Positions 59,183-64,000 of a stretch of 64,000 nt of DNA are shown here, in pieces. Source of the DNA: an uncultured Caldilineales bacterium (lineage in GTDB: Bacteria > Chloroflexota > Anaerolineae > JAAEKA01); assembly GCA_937907455.1 (NCBI GenBank), contig CALESQ010000076.1, positions 62,001 to 126,000 on the forward strand, in the 5' to 3' direction. Made by a program: the position numbers and the translations under genes. How positions within the stretch are numbered: the stretch's first letter is position 1; each line of letters opens with the position of its first letter. The notes below the pieces were generated by a model. It did no database searches, was not told the origin of the DNA, and was given only the letters and a program-made list of their open reading frames with translations.

Positions 59183-60046
59183 GTGACGCGCGTCGCTGTA
59201 GTAACCGATAGCAATGCTTATTTATCTCCGCGCCTGGCGCAACGGCTGAATGTGCATGTATTGCCGCACACCATCCACCTGCCTCAGGGCACGTTCCGCG
59301 AAGGGGTTGATCTGCTGCCGTCCGACTATTATCGGCTGCTGCAACAGGCCCCCCCTCGCGTCCTGCCGCGGGCATCTGGCCCTTCGGTGGAAAGCTTTGT
59401 CGAGCTGTATGGTCGCCTGCTGAAGCAAACCGATCAAATTGTATCGCTGCATGTTTCCAGCCATCTGAGCAACACCGTGCAAAATGCCCAGGCTGCGCGC
59501 CGCTACTATCTGGGGCGCTGCACCATCGAGGTGATTGACAGCCTGTCGGCCACCGTGGGATTGAGCTACCTGGTGCAAGCTGCTGCCGTTGCGGCCAATG
59601 CGGGGCACAACTTGGAAGAGTGCATTCGCCTGGTGCGTGGCCTGATGCCGCATATCTATTTGTTTTTCCTGGTGAAGCACCTGCCTTATCTGGAGCGCGA
59701 GAACCGCATCAGTCCGGCACAGTCTTTTTTGGGCAGCATGTTGTCTATCATGCCGCTGGTGCAAATTGAAGACGGCGAAATTATCCCGCTGGAAAAGGTG
59801 CGCAACGCACAACAGGGCGTGGACAAGCTGTTTGATTATGTATCGGAGTTCGGTACCCTGAAAAAGGCGGCCCTGCTGCAAAATGGCTTTGCCAAAGAAG
59901 AACAAGTTCTGCTGGAGCGGCTGCAGGTAGCCTATCCCGGGCAAAACTTCAATCTGTTAACCTGCAATCCTTCGCTGGCCGTGCATCTTGGCCCTGATGC
60001 CATGGGTGTGGTGGTGCTGGAAGAGATCAATCAGGGGGCCGTGTGA
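59183..60046 (+). CDS. DegV family fatty-acid-binding protein (FakB-like)
   Basis: 287 residues; binds a fatty acid and presents its carboxyl group to FakA. VAVVTDSNAYLSPRLA at the start, PRASGPSVESFVELYGRL (the TSxPS equivalent) and VSLHVSSHLSNTVQNAQAA are the lipid-headgroup motifs. GTG at 59183 follows AGGAG by 7 bases. Adjacent to fakA, so these two should form one fatty acid kinase. The stop overlaps the recG GTG by four bases (GTGA). Confidence 0.94.
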   Translation: MTRVAVVTDSNAYLSPRLAQRLNVHVLPHTIHLPQGTFREGVDLLPSDYYRLLQQAPPRVLPRASGPSVESFVELYGRLLKQTDQIVSLHVSSHLSNTVQNAQAARRYYLGRCTIEVIDSLSATVGLSYLVQAAAVAANAGHNLEECIRLVRGLMPHIYLFFLVKHLPYLERENRISPAQSFLGSMLSIMPLVQIEDGEIIPLEKVRNAQQGVDKLFDYVSEFGTLKKAALLQNGFAKEEQVLLERLQVAYPGQNFNLLTCNPSLAVHLGPDAMGVVVLEEINQGAV

Positions 60047-62754
60047 ATAAAGCCATCGAACGTTTAAAAAAAGTTTTTGAATACGAGCAGAACCAGGGCT
60101 ATCGCAACAAAGCGGTGATCGGTGGCCTGGGACGCTTGGCCGAACGCTGGCAACTGGATGCCCAGCGCGAAGCCACGTTGCCCGGTCAGACAGCCCTGCT
60201 GAGCCATATCATAGACGGCCTGAATCGCTACAGCCAACTGAGCGTAGCCGAACGTAAGGAAGCGCTGGATGTAATGCGTCGTCTGGCCGAGCAGTGGGAT
60301 GCCCCACCCGCTGGCCTGACGATGTTGACGCCGCCCCAGCCCGCGGCACCTGCTGCCGCGCCGCGGCCTCAGCCGGCGGTGGCAGCTTCGCCCAAACCGG
60401 CGGCGCCTCAGCCTAAACCAGTCGCAGCGCAGCCTCAACCTGGGGTGACTCAGCCTAAAGCCGCCGCGCCTTCCTCTCAGCCCAAACCGGCTCCGGCGTT
60501 GCCTAAACCGGCGCGTCAACCAGCCCCGTCCAAGCCGACGCACGGCAAGCCGGCGGCGGCCCCGCGCACACCGGGCGGCTCATTGCAGCCGCTGGGATCA
60601 GCCTATGCCGGTACGCGGCCCACGCCGGTGGGCACGGCCAGCCTGAATGCTTCGGTGAGTCGTATCCCTGGCATTGGCACGCGCTATTCCGAGCGGCTGG
60701 CAAAGCTTAACCTGCACACCGTGGGCGATATGCTATGGTTTGTGCCGCGACGCTACGATGACTACCGCAGCATGAAGCCCATCTGCCAACTGCGCGATGG
60801 TGAGCAGGTGACAGTGCTGGCTAACGTGTGGGAGGTGCGTACCAAGCGCCTGGCTGGCCGCGGGGCAGCCATCACCACGGCTGTGCTGGCCGATTCCACG
60901 GCTACCATTGAGGTGAGCTGGTTTAACCCGCACATAGCCAAGCGTCTGCATCAGGGGCAGGCCTATGTCTTCAGCGGCAAGGTGCAGAGTTACCTGGGGC
61001 GCTTGCAGATGCGCAGCCCTGAATTTCAGTCACCTGATGACACGCTGTTGCATGCCGGGCGTTTGTCGCCGGTTTATCCGCTTACCGAGGGGATCAGCGC
61101 GCATTGGATGCGTGAAACACAAAAACGCGTAGTGAACGAATGGGGCCATCGTGTGTTCGATCACCTGCCAGAGGAGCTTCGCCGCCGCGCTGATCTGGTT
61201 AGCTTGCCAGAAGCGTTGGATCAGGTACATTTCCCCAACAGCCTGGAAAGCCTGGCCGAGGCAAGACGCAGGCTGGCCTTCGATGAGCTATTCTTCATTC
61301 AATTAGGCGTGTTGCAGGCGCGCGTGCAGTTTCGCGCTTTGCCAGCACCGCGCTTTGCTATCAGCGAGGCTGATCAGGCGGCCTTCCTCGCCGCCCTGCC
61401 CTTCAGCTTTACGGCAGCGCAGGCGCGTGCCACGCAGGCTATTCTCGATGATCTGGCCGATGAGCGCCCGATGAGCCGCCTGCTGCAGGGCGATGTTGGT
61501 TCTGGCAAAACCGCCGTGGCCGCCAACGCCATGTGGGCGGTGGTGAGCAACCGCGGTCAGGCCGCGATGATGGCTCCCACAGAGATTCTGGCAGAGCAGC
61601 ACTACCGCAGCCTGAGCCGCCTGTTTGCCGGTCTCACGGTGGGCGACCGTCCCGTGCGGGTGGCCTTGCTGACGGGCAATGTGCGCGGGGCCGACCGCGC
61701 GGCAACGCTGGCCGGGCTGGCCTCCGGCGCGATAGATATTGCCGTGGGGACGCAGGCTCTGATTCAGGAAGGGGTGACGTTTGCTTCGCTGGGGCTGGCG
61801 GTGATTGATGAGCAGCATCGTTTTGGGGTGCGCCAGCGCGCCACCCTGCGCGGGGCCGCGGAGCCAGGTGAGGAAACCGCCGACTCAGCCCAACCCGCTG
61901 CGACAGAGGTGCAGGCTCCTGCCCCTCACCTGTTGGTGATGACTGCCACCCCGATCCCGCGCACGCTGTCGTTGACGATCTTCGGCGACCTGGATGCCTC
62001 GGTGATTGACGAAATGCCACCGGGGCGCCAGCCAATCAAAACCCGCTGGTTTACTGTGCGCGAGCGTGAACGCGCCTACAACCTGGTGCGCCGCCAGGTA
62101 GACGAGGGTCGTCAGGCTTTCATTATCTATCCGCTGGTAGAGGAATCGGAAAGCCTTGCTGCCAAAGCTGCACTGCCACAGTTTGATTTGCTGAGCAAAG
62201 AGGTGTTTTCCACGTTGCGTTTGGGCCTGCTGCATGGGCGCATGAAAAGCGCAGAAAAAGAAGCGGTGATGCTGGCGATGCAGCGCGGCGAAATTGATAT
62301 TCTGGTGGCTACCTCGGTGGTTGAGGTCGGTATTGATATTCCCAATGCCACTATCATTATGATCGAAGACGCCGAACGTTTTGGCCTGGCGCAGTTGCAT
62401 CAGTTTCGCGGGCGTGTGGGCCGCGGTCCCCATGCTTCGTACTGCATTCTGGTGTCCGACTCGGCTACTCCCAATGCCGAAGAGCGCCTGCGCGCTTTGG
62501 AGCAGTCGCAGGACGGCTTTGTACTGGCCGAAAAAGATCTGCAACTGCGCGGCCCAGGCGATTTCTTCGGCACACGGCAAAGCGGCCTGCCTGATCTGAA
62601 AATGGCTCAACTGGGCGATTTGCGCACGCTGGAACAGGCGCGCAGCGCCGCCGAGCAAGTATTGGAGCAGGACCCTGAGCTGAGTCGGCCCGAACATCTG
62701 GCATTGGCGCGCAAGGTACGCCGCTTCTGGCGCAACGAAGGAGATGTAAGCTGA
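60043..62754 (+). CDS. recG: ATP-dependent DNA helicase RecG
   Basis: Remodels stalled forks and Holliday junctions. The wedge/OB region starts at SRIPGIGTRYSERLAKLNLHTVGDMLWFVPRRYDDY. Helicase motifs follow: Walker A QGDVGSGKTAVAA near residue 482, APTEILAEQH, DEQHRFGVRQR, MTATPIPRTL, VATSVVEVGIDIPNAT and QFRGRVGRG. 903 residues, longer than usual because of about 130 Pro/Ala-rich residues between a helical N-terminal domain and the wedge. GTG start inside the degV stop; the coaD ATG overlaps the recG stop by one base. Confidence 0.95.
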   Translation: MNKAIERLKKVFEYEQNQGYRNKAVIGGLGRLAERWQLDAQREATLPGQTALLSHIIDGLNRYSQLSVAERKEALDVMRRLAEQWDAPPAGLTMLTPPQPAAPAAAPRPQPAVAASPKPAAPQPKPVAAQPQPGVTQPKAAAPSSQPKPAPALPKPARQPAPSKPTHGKPAAAPRTPGGSLQPLGSAYAGTRPTPVGTASLNASVSRIPGIGTRYSERLAKLNLHTVGDMLWFVPRRYDDYRSMKPICQLRDGEQVTVLANVWEVRTKRLAGRGAAITTAVLADSTATIEVSWFNPHIAKRLHQGQAYVFSGKVQSYLGRLQMRSPEFQSPDDTLLHAGRLSPVYPLTEGISAHWMRETQKRVVNEWGHRVFDHLPEELRRRADLVSLPEALDQVHFPNSLESLAEARRRLAFDELFFIQLGVLQARVQFRALPAPRFAISEADQAAFLAALPFSFTAAQARATQAILDDLADERPMSRLLQGDVGSGKTAVAANAMWAVVSNRGQAAMMAPTEILAEQHYRSLSRLFAGLTVGDRPVRVALLTGNVRGADRAATLAGLASGAIDIAVGTQALIQEGVTFASLGLAVIDEQHRFGVRQRATLRGAAEPGEETADSAQPAATEVQAPAPHLLVMTATPIPRTLSLTIFGDLDASVIDEMPPGRQPIKTRWFTVRERERAYNLVRRQVDEGRQAFIIYPLVEESESLAAKAALPQFDLLSKEVFSTLRLGLLHGRMKSAEKEAVMLAMQRGEIDILVATSVVEVGIDIPNATIIMIEDAERFGLAQLHQFRGRVGRGPHASYCILVSDSATPNAEERLRALEQSQDGFVLAEKDLQLRGPGDFFGTRQSGLPDLKMAQLGDLRTLEQARSAAEQVLEQDPELSRPEHLALARKVRRFWRNEGDVS

Positions 62755-63230
62755 TGACCGTGGCCTTGTACCCTGGCTCTTTCGATCCCATCCACAACGG
62801 CCACATTGATGTAGCCACGCGCGCCGCACACCTTTTCCAGCGGCTGGTGGTGGCTATCTACGATAATCCCGCCAGCAAGCGGTTGCTGTTCAGCACCGAA
62901 CAGCGGGTAGAGCTGGCCCGCGGCGCGCTGGCCCATCTCAGTAACGTCGAGGTGATCCCTTACCGCGGGCTGACGGCGGCGCTGGCGCAGCAGATCGGCG
63001 CCGCCGCGCTGGTGCGCGGCCTGCGCGCCAGCGCCGATTATGAATACGAAGCGCAGTTGGCCCACGCCAACAAAGCGTTGGCCGCCGAGGTAGAAACGGT
63101 GATGCTGCTTACCAGCCTGCAATACGCCTATCTCAGTGCTACCATTTTGAAAGAGGTAGCCGCGCTGGGGGGCGACATCACCCAGTGGGCTCCGCAAGCG
63201 GTGCAGGACGCGCTGCACCGGGCGCGTTAG
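62754..63230 (+). CDS. coaD: Phosphopantetheine adenylyltransferase
   Basis: Fourth step of coenzyme A synthesis: 4'-phosphopantetheine plus ATP to dephospho-CoA. LYPGSFDPIHNGHIDVATRA has the nucleotidyltransferase HxGH motif; LVRGLRASADYEYEAQLAHANK and YAYLSATILKEVAALGGD are diagnostic for CoaD. 158 residues, normal. The ATG shares its A with the recG stop (TGATG), so translation is coupled. rsmD, often between recG and coaD, is absent. Confidence 0.96.
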   Translation: MTVALYPGSFDPIHNGHIDVATRAAHLFQRLVVAIYDNPASKRLLFSTEQRVELARGALAHLSNVEVIPYRGLTAALAQQIGAAALVRGLRASADYEYEAQLAHANKALAAEVETVMLLTSLQYAYLSATILKEVAALGGDITQWAPQAVQDALHRAR

Positions 63231-63249
63231 GCGCGCCGCGAGGTATGGC

Positions 63250-63690
63250 ATGGAACTTCAACAGCTAATCAATCAACTGGAGACGGTGATCAGCCAGAGC
63301 AAGCGGGTTCCGCTCTCGCAGAACATCATGGTAGATGAAGAAGCAGTACGGCGCATCATTGATCAGATGCGCGTCTCGGTGCCGGACATCATCCGCCAGG
63401 CCGAGCGTACCCTGGGCGAACGTGACCGCATCATTGCGCAGGCCAACGAAGAGGCAACGCGCATTGTGCAGTTGGGCCGCGAACAGGCCACCGACATGGT
63501 AGAGCATCACGAATTGGCCGAGGAAGCGCGGCGGCGCGCTCATGACATGTTGCTGAGCGCCGAGCGTGAGGCAGCAGGCATGCGTGCCGATGCCGACCGC
63601 TATGCACTGCATACTCTCAGCACACTGGCCGAACAGGTAGGCAAGATCGAGCGCGAGGTGCAAAACGGCATCGCCGCGCTGGGCAAGTAA
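63250..63690 (+). CDS. Coiled-coil protein, unknown
   Basis: 146 residues, almost wholly helical and charged. VDEEAVRRIIDQMRVSVPDIIRQAERTLGERDRIIAQANEEATRIVQLGREQATDMVEHHELAEEARRRAHDMLLSAEREA has the heptad pattern of a long coiled coil, resembling ATP synthase b/V-type H subunits and DivIVA-like proteins without being clearly either. No membrane segment. It follows coaD by 19 bases on the same strand, a position where similar coiled-coil genes occur in other Chloroflexota (from memory). A scaffold or division role is only a guess. Confidence 0.75.
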   Translation: MELQQLINQLETVISQSKRVPLSQNIMVDEEAVRRIIDQMRVSVPDIIRQAERTLGERDRIIAQANEEATRIVQLGREQATDMVEHHELAEEARRRAHDMLLSAEREAAGMRADADRYALHTLSTLAEQVGKIEREVQNGIAALGK

Positions 63691-63698
63691 GCTACTCA

Positions 63699-64000
63699 AT
63701 GAAGCAACTATCACGGGATATACAGCAGGAAACCTGGCTGGTAACCGCGGCCCGACCCTCCGAGCCGGGCGAGCCGCTGAATGTTCCCTTGACGCCGGCC
63801 TCGAATTTCATCATCGGCAGCGGGAGAGATTACGCGCGCGGTGACGGCACCCCTACCTGTGAAGCGCTGGAGCAGCTGATAGGCGGGCTGGAGCATGGCC
63901 GCGCCGTGGCCTTTGCCTCTGGGATGGCGGCGGCTGCCGCGCTCTTTGATCAACTGCCAGCAGGTGCAGTGGTGGTGCTACCCGATGATTGCTATCAGGG
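63699..64000 (+). CDS. Cys/Met-metabolism PLP-dependent enzyme, N-terminal part (cut by window end)
   Basis: About 100 residues are visible from the ATG at 63699. NVPLTPASNFIIGSG, YARGDGTPTCEALEQLIGGLEHGRAVAFASGMAAAAALFDQLPAGAVVVLPDDCYQG is the start of the cystathionine gamma-synthase/lyase family: the Y-x-R-x-x-x-P-T pattern and the PLP phosphate-binding SGMAA are both present. The exact reaction (gamma-synthase, gamma-lyase or homocysteine synthase) cannot be told without the rest. Confidence 0.9.
   Translation, partial: MKQLSRDIQQETWLVTAARPSEPGEPLNVPLTPASNFIIGSGRDYARGDGTPTCEALEQLIGGLEHGRAVAFASGMAAAAALFDQLPAGAVVVLPDDCYQ

Overview
The window looks like part of a Chloroflexota chromosome (Anaerolineae/Caldilinea-like). 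This placement is an inference; no rRNA or other decisive marker is present. Support comes from the GC-rich background, the cell-surface proteins carrying Thr/Pro-rich linkers, a SARP-type regulator with membrane segments, a Bacillus-type LexA box, and a monoderm-style cluster of rpmB, asp23, fakA, degV, recG and coaD. About 48 protein genes are supported. I saw no rRNA, tRNA, CRISPR array or intact insertion sequence. Both ends cut genes: an ABC exporter at the left and a Cys/Met-metabolism PLP enzyme at the right.

Layout. 1-553: end of an ABC exporter. 554-6912: visibly AT-richer, horizontally acquired type I restriction-modification island (hsdM, hsdS, hsdR), preceded by a promoter/hairpin region that may encode a small RNA and followed by a 254-bp element with inverted ends. 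7084-11727 (minus): di-haem peroxidase lipoprotein, MFS transporter, inositol-phosphatase family enzyme, dnaN. 11971-18419 (plus): polysaccharide cluster (glycosyltransferase, two Wzz-like proteins, a CpsD-like protein without the Walker A lysine, rmlA, rmlB), then a small membrane protein and a Bcp peroxiredoxin. 18459-21446: large secreted DUF4038 glycosidase-like protein. 21943-24515: RIO kinase and a divergent S1-domain protein, with a regulatory region between them that includes a 23-codon Cys/Trp-rich mini-ORF.

24594-31426: ftsK, a zinc-ribbon membrane protein, fabF-fabH, a quinone oxidoreductase. 31703-37625: pcrA, a secreted subtilase, and a coupled membrane protein/SARP pair. 38050-43223: aroD with a degenerate aroE-like tail, a 32-bp-unit repeat array, a DtxR-type regulator, dnaK, and lexA with two SOS boxes. 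43341-49943: STAS-like membrane protein, Lgt-like protein with TlpA thioredoxin, a degenerate histidine kinase, a modular SH3b-PA14-PKD-META surface protein and a SRAP protein. 50404-56470: clostripain-family protein, MrfA-like helicase, Yip1-family protein. 56659-64000: the rpmB-asp23-fakA-degV-recG-coaD cluster.

Themes. FakA and a DegV protein form a plausible fatty-acid kinase pair. DNA maintenance genes are abundant (dnaN, pcrA, ftsK, mrfA, recG, lexA, SRAP). Three enzymes or sensors keep their fold but have lost signature residues (the CpsD-like protein, the Lgt-like protein and the histidine kinase). Intergenic DNA carries three repeat families: an 8-bp unit around AGGTAGAC at four loci, a dispersed element with core GGTCAGGAGATTGG, and the 32-bp array. 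The strongest leads are the operator/promoter/mini-ORF/attenuator arrangement in front of the RIO kinase and the HsdS whose two recognition domains are near copies. All motif and composition statements were made by eye.
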